Assembly: GCA_023313575.1 (NCBI GenBank) | Contig: JAJTTP010000011.1 | Span: 62,001-126,000 of the forward strand | DNA: 64,000 bases | Direction: 5' to 3' | From: Eutypella sp. D-1 | Taxonomy: Eukaryota > Ascomycota > Sordariomycetes > Xylariales > Diatrypaceae | Shown here: in pieces, positions 46,078 to 58,060 of the stretch | Layout of the letters: each line of letters begins with the position of its first letter | How positions within the stretch are numbered: position 1 is the stretch's first letter | The notes under the pieces: model-generated | What the model saw: the letters and a program-made list of their open reading frames with translations, nothing else | Told to the model about the DNA's origin: nothing | Database searches by the model: none | Translations under genes and position numbers: made by a program

Positions 46078-49000
46078 ATGGATGAATATCCTCCGGGTAG
46101 CTTGGATCATAATGTTCCCCTGCTCGTCGTCTCCGGGCTTACCACCGCTCCCACCAAACCTCTCGTGACGGACCCAGGACTGAAGGAACAGGGCATTCTA
46201 ATACGATCAGAGGTATCACCCCTGGACACTCCCGAGGCCGATATCATATTACGGTATATACAAGAGAGGGATGCTTCCACTCTACCTTGGAATCCGCGGG
46301 GTACATCGAGAAAATATAGGTTTAAGGTCAAGACGATAGGGAGGGTATGTTCTAAATATTCTATAAATAATGCTTTAAATTCTATCCAGATACTATATGT
46401 ACTGACTGACTGACTGACTGACCTTTTCTTCCGTTAGGAATTCTTACTCCCGCCTCGTCAGGCCCGTCTTCCCGAGGATCTTGAGCCGCCTTCGTCCACC
46501 GCGACCCTCCACTCACCTTTCTCTCCGCTCACCCCCGGCTCGAGTCTATATCCCGATGGGCTCATAGACTCGAAATGGCTTGGAAAACACCAAGAACTAC
46601 TGCCTAGCATTTGCTTGTGTTTTTATAACTTAACCTCAGATCCTACATTGGCGACCCTGCATGATAACCAGTTGAAAACTGATATCAATACCGTCAAAAA
46701 TGCTATCAGCCTGTCGGGTTATAAATGTCGTCTCGTTGTCGTGATAGTGAGCGACCAATCTCCAACCTCCATGGTCCAGTACCAGGAGAGGTTAGAGAAC
46801 ATCAGGAGAAGCACGGGACTTGACCCCAAGGCCTCCCTTTTCGTCCTTCCGACTCAACGTTCCGAGACCGAGCTACATTCTGCCGTTGATAGTATTCTCT
46901 CCGCCGTTTTCGACCAAGCTGCTGAGTACTACCGCGACCTAGGAAGACATGCGCGCAAGAAGAGGGGCCGTGGCATCGTTCCTCAGCCGACCGTCCCGCC
47001 TACGAGCGGCACTTCCCACACCCTGTCCCTACAAGGATGGAATGTCCGGTACGACTTCAAGACCGCGGTCTTTGCTGAGTTCCGGCAGGAGATGGATGTT
47101 GCTCTCCGTTCGTACGAGCAAGCTTACGAGACGCTGCTAGGCGCGGACGTTCTAGAGGTCATCCCTAGCTGGAGCCCTAGGTTCAACGACGCCCGGTTGT
47201 TAGCTGACATCATAACGGTCCGAATCCTAAAGTGCTTCTTCTGGGGAGGGCAGAGCGTTGCCGCCGTTAGACGTTGGCAAGCGCACCGCGACAGAATGGC
47301 CGACATCGTTGACAGACAGAGTCGGGGCACGCAGACGTATGGATGGAAAGCTTTCGAGGCGAGATGGGCTGTCGTTATGGCCAACTTGATCGAGAAAGTC
47401 AACTTTCCCGAACTGGACCCGTCTACCATGTTATTATATCGCCAGCCCGAAAAGAATCTCTCCGCCGAGCGATTACAACCATGGGAGCTACTGCATCATC
47501 CAGGGTATTGGTATCGTGCGGCAGCCCGCCATTTGCTCGATCGGCGGAAATTGGCGTATTCAATACCAGAGGATGATCGCAAGGCCCCTGATACGTCCCC
47601 GGCTGCCCAGCGCGCAAGCAAATTATATATATACGATACTTATATGTGTCCTGAACCGTACGAGGAATACCCTCTTGAAGGGGAAGGAGAGGGTGTCAAT
47701 CATGCCCGGATGATCTTCGAATTATTGATGCTGGCGAGAGTCGAATTCCAGAAACGCCACCAATTCCGCCAGTCAGCAGAGTTAGCGCTCGAATGCTCCA
47801 AGGAGCTGGAGAGGGCACACGCTTGGAAACAGATTCTGGAACTCTTGACACCTCTATGGAGAAGCATGACCTTCCGCTCCGAAGGGTGGTGGGACATTGC
47901 TGAAGCACTCAGCTGGACATTGCGGAACGCCGCTGTAGAAGCCAGGAAGCCCAACCTTGTGGTCGCTGTCGACTGGGAGCTGTTGCATAAGGGTAGGACT
48001 GCTTCCAACTGTAGATCATACAACTTCGAAACTGACATCGGTTAGGCTTTTCGAAGCGCCCCGGTTGGCATTACGATATAAGAAGGGCTTTGGAGGATGT
48101 CACTCTTCAGAAGACACCCAATATCGAGTTCGGTGATGAAGATGTCACGTCTTTTCTAAGCGTCTCATTTTCTTTCAAACATGAAGAAGGGAAGGCAGGA
48201 CAACATTGTCCTGCACAGCTATGTATAACGTCGAATGCGTTTACAGACTCTCCCCCAGTGACGCTGGAGAAAATTCAGGTCGAATTCGATGGCAACTTGC
48301 GAACAATCCACATCAAACATCAGGGTGGCAGGGGCAAGATTCCGAAGGCGCCAAAACCATATGTGTCTTGTGTCCCGCTTGCAGAGACGGAAGCCTCCAG
48401 TGATGATGAGTCGAGCGAGAACTCCGAATCGGAGTCGCAAGCAGACCCTACCATCATACTTGAAGGCACAGCAGACTTAACTATTTCGCCAGATCAGACA
48501 CGTGTGTTCGAGATGGACATCCCGCTCCGGGAGCCTGGCGATGCGAAAGCAATCTCGGCGGTAGTTTCATTGGCGACTGAGACATTCCATCTGGACTACA
48601 ACATGAGGATTCAGCAGACCAACACGGCAGGCTTCTGGTACTTGCAGACCGGGCCCAGAAGAGTCGGCAGGGTCAATCCAGAGATCATCAAGATCCTCCC
48701 CAAGCCCCCGAAAATGGAACTCAAGCTTGTCGAAAAATCGGAGCAGCACTACACGAACGAAACCATACATCTCGAGGTAGATATGCTCAACGAAGAGGAT
48801 GCGGATGCGAGTACGAGGCTAGATATCCATTTCTATGGACAAGACATACCCGGCTTCAAGGTGCGAACGGCAGATGGCGCTGAGCGATCAGTCCCTGCAG
48901 GGGTCGAAGAAACAAGGTTAAGTGGGATACACGTCGGTACGATCACATCGTCAGGTGCCGCGAGAGCTACGATCATACTTGATCCAGTTGAAGGACCTTC

Positions 49001-50153
49001 CAACTATAACATCACAGTCAAGGCATCATACCACCTTGTCTCAGATCCCTCCACACCCATCATACAGTTCCTCACGCACCAGGTACAAGTCGTTACTCCT
49101 TTTGAGGCTAGCTACGATCTCTTACCAAGGCTTCATTCGGAATGGCCCAGTCTTTTCGACTGCGGCGCCCTCCATAACTGGTCCGATGGCGACTCGACTC
49201 CCGTCCGGCCTTCGGGACTAGCACAGAGATGGGCTCTCGTGACGCGGTACTGCTCCTTCGCATCTGAGGATTTGCTGGTCACAGACCTCGATGTCAAGGT
49301 CCTTGCTACGCATGGAGGCGTGACATGCACGGCGTCCAAGACCCAACCATTACCCGCCGAGGGGCAATCTATCAGCCCCAAGACAATCGAGGAGGCACAC
49401 TTCGACCTCGTCTCTCAGAAGGCCAGCCTCGACGACCGCACGCCGTCAACCGCGGAGTTCGCCTTCGAGATTAGCTGGAGACGCCCCGAATCTGATGATA
49501 ACGCCGACAGGCCACTGAACGTCACTACGCTACCCATTCCCCGGTTCTTCGTCACCGTCGCCGAACCCCGCGTGCTCGCCAGCGTGTCCTATTCGAGCGC
49601 GCCAGCACCAGCACACCACCTGTCGCGCCGGGCATCAGCCGTATCAGCAACTACGCGGAGGAAGGCGCAGCACCGGCAGCCGCTCCTCATATTCCTGGAC
49701 ATCACGATCGAGAATCCGTCCTCGCACTTCCTGACGTTCGGCCTGACGATGGAGCAGCCGGCCCCGGGAAAGGAAGGCGGCGGTAGCGGCGACGGCGGTG
49801 GTGGTGACGAGTTCGCGTTCTCAGGCGCCAAGACGACCACGCTCAACGTACTCCCCGTCTCACGGCGCACTGTGACCTACCGCCTACTGCCGCTCGTACG
49901 CGGCGCCTGGATACGGCCCCACCTCGTCGTCCGCGATAAGTACTTCCAGAAGGTGCTCCGCGTGGTGCCCACCGAAGGCCTCAAGGGCGACAAAGAGGGC
50001 GTGCTGATCTGGGTGCCTCCGGTCGATGAGGAGGAGGATGAGGAAGAGGACGATGAAAGTGAGAGCGGGAGCGGGAGCGAGAGTGAAGGTGAAGACGGGG
50101 ACGAGGGAGAGGGCGAGGGCGAGGACGACGGGGGCGACGATGGTGAGGAGTGA
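46078..50153 (+). CDS. TRAPPC11, foie-gras/gryzun TRAPP subunit
   Basis: Three exons, 46078-46344, 46438-47992 and 48046-50153, give 1309 residues. The introns are 93 nt (GTATGT donor, GTTAG acceptor) and 53 nt (GTAGGA donor, GGTTAG acceptor). The start MDEYPPGSLDHNVPLLVVSG leads into KWLGKHQELLPSICLCFYN and LTSDPTLATLHDNQLKTDIN, the typical N-terminus of this family. The foie-gras domain spans about residues 340-600, with RPGWHYDIRRALED just after the second junction. The gryzun C-terminal beta-rich region includes HQVQVVTPFEASYDLLPRLH and RRTVTYRLLPLVRGAW. The protein ends in about 45 residues of nearly pure Glu/Asp/Gly/Ser. TRAPPC11 is a subunit of metazoan and filamentous-fungal TRAPP complexes acting in ER-Golgi and Golgi traffic and autophagy. 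Confidence 0.92.
46401..46422 (+). repeat. (ACTG)n tandem repeat inside TRAPPC11 intron 1
   Basis: Five ACTG units in a row, starting 57 bases after the donor. Each unit resembles the CTGAC branch site, so the intron has several candidate branch points before the GTTAG acceptor at 46437. Confidence 0.85.
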
Positions 50154-53100
50154 AGGCGAGGCAAGGAGGAAATGTCGTGATATCTAGTCTAAGAGTGCGG
50201 CCGACGTGTAACACACTTAGTTAGGTTTTACCTACCTACCTGGTTAATCTTAGCGGGATTCTTCGGAATTTCCTATTTCACGTTTGACGTGCGGGTTTAT
50301 TACGGTCACGATGTACGTAACGGGGAAGGGGGAGAAAAGTTACTGTAGTGAAAGTGGAAGAAAAGGAAATAACGAGAGAAAAAAAACAAGAAGGGTCATG
50401 TGTGAGAGAAAAAACAACCCCGATATTTCCTTCCTTCCGTTTCGTATCTGGCATTTTTCTTATTTATTTTGCGTACGTACCCCCTACCGGTTTCTGCGTG
50501 GGCCTTGAGAGGGGCGGAACACATGCACATACATATGTAACTATAGTTAATGTATGTGTATGGTGTGTGTACGGGGATAGCTTATACACAAGGACCCTCC
50601 CTCATGCGCTCTCCCTCGACCTAGTAGCTAGTAGTAGTAATCATGTAGATGCTAGAAGGCCGCGTGCGCGCGAAGTGATCGTCGTTGGGCAACGGGATCG
50701 GCAACTTTAAAAAAGAAGAGGAAGAAGCTGCCACGAACTAACTAGTAATTACTGACAGCACTACATACCTATCTATCACTGCATAAGCTGGTAGATGCAC
50801 ATACGGCAGGATGGATATGTCTATCAATATATCTAAATATATACGAGATAGATAGAGAGAGATACCTAGGTAACTACTACATATGTATCTCCGTACATAG
50901 AAATAGAATACCTATATGAAATCTACCTAGTGTGGGAATCTGGGAAATATGTGGTCGGGTTTCCCATGGTAGAAAATTATGGGTTTTTGTCTGTATTCTG
51001 TATCATGCGGGAAAGCGAAGCTGAGAGCTCCGCTCTCTGGACTACCTATGCATTTTTGTTGCAAATCTCGCACGGGCGGTCGGCCCCCCTTCCCCCACCC
51101 CTTTCTTCCCAACCCAAGGAAGAAAGGACCCTAGGACCGAAACTACTGCCCTCGACCAAACACCAACCCCTCTCTCGTGGACAATGTCGGCGGTTCTGGG
51201 ATTCGGCAGAGCAGAAATAGAGCAAAGTTTGTTCTGGGGGTGGTTATTAACTAGTACTGCCACGTACACATCACATATCATATCACATTGGAGACAGAGA
51301 AGAAAAATCGACTAGCATAGTAAGGATTTATATTAATTTTTTTTCCTTTGAATCAAACGCAACTTTCATTTTACTCGGATAGCCGATAGCCAGTCACTAT
51401 CAACTAGTTCCTGTTCATCTTGTTGGCTGTGAAATGTTGGGCGGCGGTGTTACAATGGAGGGAGGGAGGGTAGGATATTAGTGAGAGCACACCGACACAT
51501 ACATCCCTTACCGCGGTGTTTTAGGATCTAGGCACCCAAGGAATGAACTGAGGCTTTGACGATCTCTCTCTCCCGCTCTGCCTCGGGAGTGGGTAGGCGT
51601 AGTAGGTAGGAAGGTAGTTGGATTTTATCCAAGCCGGGGGCGCCTGTCCTCTTGCCCCCCTCCCCCCCGGTCCGCCCCCCTTTCTGACATGCATAACTAG
51701 CAAGTTGAGCAGGTTGCTCTAACCCAGCATTAGGCCGGTGTGGATATCCATACTAAACTATGCAGTCAAGAAAGTCGCCTGTTTAAAAACAAAAACTATG
51801 GGGTTTTCGGGTTCCTACTTTGTAAGACTTAACAGGTCTAGGCCCGAGAAGTCCGCGACGATCCTCTCTCTGTCTTTTCGGAGACGGGACGAACTTCCTC
51901 TGTCTTGTTGAGCCCAGGGAAGGAGGGACGAAGGGAGGGGTCTATGGGGGAAAGGCATGCATGCAAGTTTAGATCCGTTTACGTGCGCCTTTCTCTCTCT
52001 ATCTCTGTGCGTGTATCTCTTCGTCTCTTTCCTTGGGATTTCAAATCTCCGTTGTCGCAAAAAGCAGAACCACTATTATTGTCTTATTATTTTACTTCTT
52101 TTTTTTTATCGGTCACATGGGAACATACCCTGAGGAGCTAGAGCCAACCCTCGAACACGTACGCAAGCTGGCCCCCCGTAAGGCCCTGGGGGGCCTCCCC
52201 GCCCTGCCGCCATTCCAAGGTTCCCATCTGAACCCAAACAACGGACCGGCATACCCTTTTTCAGCCTCAGGGGTAATAATAGAACTCCGGCAGAGAGGAA
52301 GCGGTTTAGTCTGTGAGGCAGGTCATTAGTTTTAAGGTGTGTGCATGCGTGCAGCGTAGCGTGGTCGCGTTTCTTAACGCGCGCGCGCGGGCGGCACGGC
52401 TGCAACGGGAAGCCAGGGTAGCAAAAGAGCTTATTTCGAGGTGACTATCGTGCCCAAGCACGGGAGTTTTATGTAGTGTGCTGTCTGCCCTGCCTGTCTG
52501 CCGGTTTGAAGTTGTCTTGGGGTGGGGGCTACCACGACACTTTATACTATTCTCTCTCCTTCTCGTCTCGATTACTGTCTGTCGCCTTGCTTGGGCGCCT
52601 GGGCGCATAATGTAACGATACGTAAGCTCTCTGTCTCTCTGTTCGGGCAGCCAGGTGGGCACGATTCGCGATCGCGATCGTTTGCGTGAGGCCGGAGTTT
52701 TCTCTCCGTCCCGGCACAGCTGGCTATCTAGGCCAGCTAAGTTGGTCATAGCGGGCAGCGACAGTTCGGTCTGCCGCCACGCTCTCTCTTCGCTCTCTCT
52801 CCATCACCTATCTCATGTATGAATCGACCAACACAGAAGTGCATCGTGCGGGGTTTTAAAGTCGAGACTTTATTTTTGTTTAGGGTTTACCCTCTATTCA
52901 TCATGGGTATGTGCGTATGGGTGCACTTTATTAGTTCCACGATTTCTATTTATCAGGCTTTGCCAGGGAAAGAAACCCCTCTCTAACCTGGCTAGCTGTC
53001 TGTCTGGCTGAGATGTGTGGGCGGGTTTTCTCTCACCAAAGAAGTTCATAGAAGCGCATGCACCGCAGAGATGCAGACAGGGGCATTGGGCACCGCCGCA

Positions 53101-55052
53101 GCAGAATGAGATGGAAAAGACCAGACCGACACGGATTGCACGGATCGCATGAGGAACTCAGATCGTTGATGCCGGTGTCCCACCTTTTCTTATACCCTTT
53201 TTGCTTTTGATATGGTTTTCTATGGTTTTCTTATATGGGGGAAGGGGGGCAGACCCCGGCACAGACAGAGGGCGAGAACTTAGGTAAAGATGGCGCATTA
53301 TGTAGGTCAGGCTGTTAGTTAGAAGCTACTACATATTATTCCAACTTTTAGGCGCGAAAGTACGGAGTTGGGAGTATGCAACCTGAAAAAGCAGCAGGCC
53401 CCAGAGACAAGGCAGGCCCCGCGGATGGACAGGGGATGTGGAATTTCCACGCTGTCAACCGGGATTTCCGAATTAAGCCATTCCAGAGATGCTCAGTGGG
53501 GCTAGCTGGGAACGTTGTAACCTGTATAACCACATTGCCGGAAACAATTCAAACAACCTTGGTAGAAGAAGGCTGCTAGAAAGATTGAAAGATTCCACGT
53601 TAGAACTTCCAGGTTGTTTCAATTGTTTCATCAATTGTTTTGTTACTTCTAAGGTTGGTTACCTGTTACGTATTGACTGACCTATGTGTATGTACAGTGG
53701 CCAATGGCCCTCGTCATTTACGTAGATGTATGTATACGAAATGTAAGTATCAGGGTTTAATAACATGGGTATGTGTATATCTCCTCGATCTTTGTCTGCG
53801 ATATCATCATAGATTATGTGGGTATGATATCAATATATGGATAAATGTATAGATATAGTGATATTCGTACGAGAAGAGACCCGTTAAGAAGGGTGGGATT
53901 TTATCATCGAGATTTAGAACTTCTATCCTGTTCTGCCTGTCCAGGTGTGGTTTATCAGTGGGTTCGGATTACAACGGATTACAACATAGAGTTGCCTATC
54001 CTGCCAATCAGGGCTGAAGATAAACCCAAGTTTGGAAGGATGATAGCGATAGAACCAGAACGAAGGGAAAACCTGTGGGGCTCTTACCCTTCCTGCCTTC
54101 GTACTCCTCTATACAAACTTTCGGGATCCATTTTGATGTACTCAAAGTACACAGACTAACAATTACCTAGGTATAGTACCGAGGAACAGACAGGAAGCTG
54201 CAGATGCAGAGATGCCAGGTCCAGCCAGGTGCAGCAGCATGGAAGTGGGCAAAGAGCGTTAAATGGCAGTTTGGCAGCATGGCTGGCATGGATGCAGGTA
54301 TGGTTTCTTTATTGCTGTTCCATTATTATTCCACCAAACAATGGAATGGAAATATGTTATGCCCTATGCAGCCGCTTTCCTTTTTCCTTCCTTCCTTCCT
54401 ATTCCTTTGTAGGAGTAGCAACAAGAGTGGCAGCGTTATCGGCCTCCAAGGGCGTTGCGCAATTAACTAGTAGGTCGTGTTTTAGTTTAGTAAGACGATA
54501 GTTTTTTGGCAGTTAAGGCAGTTTTGGAGTTCTTTGGAGGGTCTGTCTATTCTGTCTATTCCCCCTATAGGTATTCCCGAACGCGGCATCCGCGCCGACC
54601 GGGTCGACGAAGGGTCCGAGGAATATTAAGACATTAAAGCAGGACAACACAGCTGGGGTCTTGGGGAAGTTAGAAGGTAGGTTGGCACATGTTGGCACGC
54701 CCGTTGCCTGCCGCCAAGCTCCCAAAACCCAAGTCCACTAAAGCCCACTCAACGGGAAGAGACACATGATCAGACAAAATTTGTAGTTGAGAGTCTAGAG
54801 TGACCCAAGACCCTCCTTTGACCCTCTTCTCTGGCTTATCTAACCCCTGGAAACCGAGATCTTTTTAAGCCCACAAAACCCGTAGTTAGTTACTACATAA
54901 AGTACGTACCTTCCTCCACGTCCCCACATCCCCATGTCCCCACATACTCGTGTGCATTATACTAAGTACATCCATAACGCAGCAACCCAGGACATGCACA
55001 TATGCGGACAGACAGATATAGATACAGTGGTATAAGCAGAAATAGTCTCGAA

Positions 55053-55090
55053 TATACGTATCTATACGTATCTATACGTATCTATACGTA
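55053..55090 (+). repeat. 10-bp tandem repeat TCTATACGTA
   Basis: Three perfect 10-bp units plus a diverged partial unit, containing the TACGTA palindrome in each copy. Confidence 0.9.
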
Positions 55091-55227
55091 CCTGCCTAGG
55101 TAAATAAAGAGACGCTAACGTCAGAACCGGTAGCGGGGTAGTAGGCTTACATCGGTAAAAGTACATACCTAGGTAAGTAACGATTCAACTATTCTAGGTA
55201 AGTACCTAAGTACCAACCTAGTAGGTA
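55091..55227. repeat. Second cluster of TACCTAGGTA-type words
   Basis: GCCTAGGTAAAT, ATACCTAGGTAAGTAA, TCTAGGTAAGTACCTAAGTA and CTAGTAGGTAAAG follow one another within 140 bases, directly after the 10-bp array. Confidence 0.8.
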
Positions 55228-55569
55228 AAGAATTATACAATCGATTACGCTCGATTACACTCGATTCCTCGCGATGTTCGGGTGGCTGTGACGCGCACTT
55301 CATTCATTCTCGCCCCCTTGTCATTGATGTTACCCGTACATAGACTGTCTGGCCCGTTTGTCTACCTAGGTAGTTACCTATTGCTGCACTCTAACGATTA
55401 CGTGCCCCCTCCCTTCTTCTTTCCCCCGGTGGTGCCGCGGCATATGCACAAATCATTTTCCACTTTAGCCATTTTCAGCTTTGCCCACCAAGTTCACTGG
55501 CTCATAGTAATAGTAGTATTGTACTCTTTTACGCCGAGAAAGCGAGATGGCAAATGGATGTCCCGTATG

Positions 55570-55601
55570 GTAATACCGTAATACCGTAATACCGTAATAC
55601 C
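55570..55601 (+). repeat. 8-bp tandem repeat GTAATACC
   Basis: Four perfect 8-bp copies, about 680 bases before the GUT1 start codon. Confidence 0.9.
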
Positions 55602-56279
55602 AACACCCCAATCTGCCAATGCCAATACAGTACCAATGCCACCTTGCTAATCACACTCCTCCACTCTTTCTTCGATCTCGCCCTCCCTCGTCCCCGTCTC
55701 CGTTCCCCGTACCCTACCCAGCCTACCATCCTATCCAGCCTATCCAGCCTACCCTACCCTCGCTCGCACCCCCCCCCCCCCTCCTACCATCCTCCCCTAT
55801 TCCAGATGGTATTTCTACTTCCCATATCTCCAACAATGATTTCCCTTTCTTCTCGTCTGTCTTTACTTTCTCGACACAATCCCATCCATACCACTACCAT
55901 CACTACCACTACCACACCAAGTCTACTTAGACCTATTCGACGTACTCGTCTGACTCGTCGTGGTATTGTCCTTATAACTAAGACTAAGACATCCCACCAA
56001 CAACGCCAACAGATCAGGAATCTTTCCCGTTGCCGCATCAGGCTTTCCCAATTCCCCTATAACAGATCATTCACGGGAAAATCATCTTCCGCAGTTCACC
56101 CTTTCCCGTCGTCCTATTGTACTTGGACCCCTCAACATCACAACAATATCTTATAGGATAAGGCCCAGTTGCCTCACGAACCTTCAATCCCCCATATCAT
56201 ACCCTCGAGATTTAATTTCTCTACCTCACCTAAACCTAGAATTAATTTCATTTCTAAACCCGTCGACCAACAAGTCGCA

Positions 56280-58060
56280 ATGGGGGACGTTCGCGAGAGC
56301 AAGCGGGCCCGTACTGATGCCCACCCAATTGTGGATGGGGATATTCCGGAAGAGTGGTTTGTCGGCAGTATAGACCAGGGTACCACTTCTTCCCGCTTCT
56401 TTATCTTTAACAGCCAAGCCGACCCGATAGCCAGTCACCAAATCGAGTTCGAGAACCATTATCCAGAGTCAGGGTGTGTAGCTGCCCCAGTGATCTACTA
56501 CAACTAACCCCCGACATGCATTTGGATGGGTCCCGCTAACACTTTTGTGCTTTTTAGATGGCACGAGCACGACCCCATGGACTTGTACAAGTCTGTGACC
56601 GATTGCATCGAGGAGGCGATGAAGAAGTTTCTCGAAAAGGGTTACTCCAAGACGCAAATTAAAGCCATAGGCCTTACCAACCAACGTGAAACTATTGTCT
56701 GCTGGGACAAGCACACCGGCGAGCCTCTGTGCAATGCCGTTGTCTGGCCCGACACTCGGACTAAGGACTTGGTCCGCGAGCTCAAGGCGCACCCTAATTC
56801 TGCTAAGCTCCTGAACCTCTGCGGTCTACCCCTAAGCACCTACCCCTCCAGCGTGAAATTGTTGTGGCTTCTGCGCAACGACGAGAATGTAAGGGCTGCC
56901 TACGAGGAGTCCCGTCTTGCCTTTGGCACGGTGGACAGCTGGCTCGTTTACAAGTTAAACGGCGGCCCTAAGAACAATGTCCACGTCACCGACACTTCCA
57001 ACGCCAGCAGGACCATGTTCATGAACCTGCACACGCTGCAATACGACGACGAGCTCATCAGGTTCTTTGGCCTCGACCGAACCAAGGTCGCCCTACCCAC
57101 GATTGCATCGTCCTCCTGCCCTACCAAGTACGGCAGCGTCTATGATGGACCCCTAGCGGGCATCAAGATCTCGGGCTGTCTGGGCGACCAGTCCAGTGCC
57201 TTAGTTGGCCAGTGCGGCTTCAACCCTGGCCAGGCGAAGAACACCTATGGCACCGGCTGCTTCCTGTTGTACAACGTCGGCTCGAAGCCTGTTATTTCAA
57301 AATATGGCCTACTGGCCACCGTGGCGTACCACTTCGGCAAGAACTCGCAACCCGCCTATGCGCTTGAGGGCAGTATCGCCGTTGCCGGCTCCGGTGTCAA
57401 GTTCCTCATGAACAACCTGGGTTTCGCGCGCGACTCTGACAAGATCACCGACCTTGCCAGAAGTGTTAAGGATAACGGCGGCGTTGTGTTCGTCACTGCT
57501 TTCAGCGGCCTGTTTGCTCCCTACTGGATTGATGACGCCAAGGGAACCCTTTGTAAGTGTCAATCTTCGCATCGAATTTTATGATCAATTTACTAATTGA
57601 AGCAGTTGGTGTCACGCAACACACTCAGAGGGGCCACATTGCCCGCGCTACCCTGGAGGCTACCTGCTTCCAAACGCGGGCCATCCTTGAGGCGATGGAG
57701 AAGGACTCGGGCCATCGGCTAGATGTCCTGGCCGTCGACGGTGGCATGTCGAACTCGGACCTGACCATGCAGACGCAATCGGATATCACCGGAGTTCGGG
57801 TGGAACGGCCCGGTATGCGGGAGACGACAGCCCTAGGCGCCGCCATCGCGGCCGGTCTGGCCGTACCCGGCTGCTGGTCTAGCCTCGAGGAGGTGACGGC
57901 GATCATGCACAAGAAGAATGGTCGCCGGGTATTCACACCCGAGATGGACCAAAAGCAGGTCCGCCGCATGTACGACCACTGGGAGCGCGCCGTCGAAATG
58001 AGCCGCGGCTGGGTCAGAACGGAGCTTGAGGACGAGGCCGTCGAGATGGACGAGTCCTAA
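56280..58060 (+). CDS. GUT1: Glycerol kinase
   Basis: Three exons, 56280-56473, 56558-57552 and 57606-58060, give 547 residues. The introns are 84 nt (GTGTGT donor, GCTAAC branch) and 53 nt (GTAAGT donor). The enzyme phosphorylates glycerol to glycerol-3-phosphate with ATP, feeding glycolysis and phospholipid synthesis. The FGGY fold is plain. The N-terminal phosphate loop is GSIDQGTTSSRFFIFN (about residues 28-43). Next come PESGWHEHDPMDLY across the first junction, GLTNQRETIVCWDKHTGEPL, NAVVWPDTRT, GTVDSWLVYKLNGG, TDTSNASRTMFMN, GCLGDQSSALVGQ, TYGTGCFLLYNVG, and FSGLFAPYWIDDAKGT/LFGVTQHTQ across the second junction. The C-terminal half has DGGMSNSDLTMQTQSDITG and ETTALGAAIAAGLAV. The first 20 residues are a charged extension. 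The length is usual for filamentous fungi, where the yeast insertion is shorter or absent. Confidence 0.96.

Larger units (their letters stand above)
50154..56279. other. Six-kilobase gene-free region between TRAPPC11 and GUT1
   Basis: The longest stretch without a supported gene. Many short open frames were read and none has protein-like composition or convincing splice joins. It contains purine-rich and pyrimidine-rich tracts, a GCGATCGCGATCG palindrome near 52668, short tandem arrays at 55053-55090 and 55570-55601 and clustered TACCTAGGTA words. From about 55640 to the GUT1 start the plus strand is strongly C/T-rich, with a 13-base C run near 55769, as expected of the GUT1 promoter and leader. 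A long non-coding transcript or an unrecognised multi-exon gene cannot be excluded. Confidence 0.5.

Noticed and set aside
55644..56156. Open frame of about 170 codons before GUT1
   Set aside because: Ser/Pro/Thr-rich product of a C/T-rich leader; no domain and no good start context.
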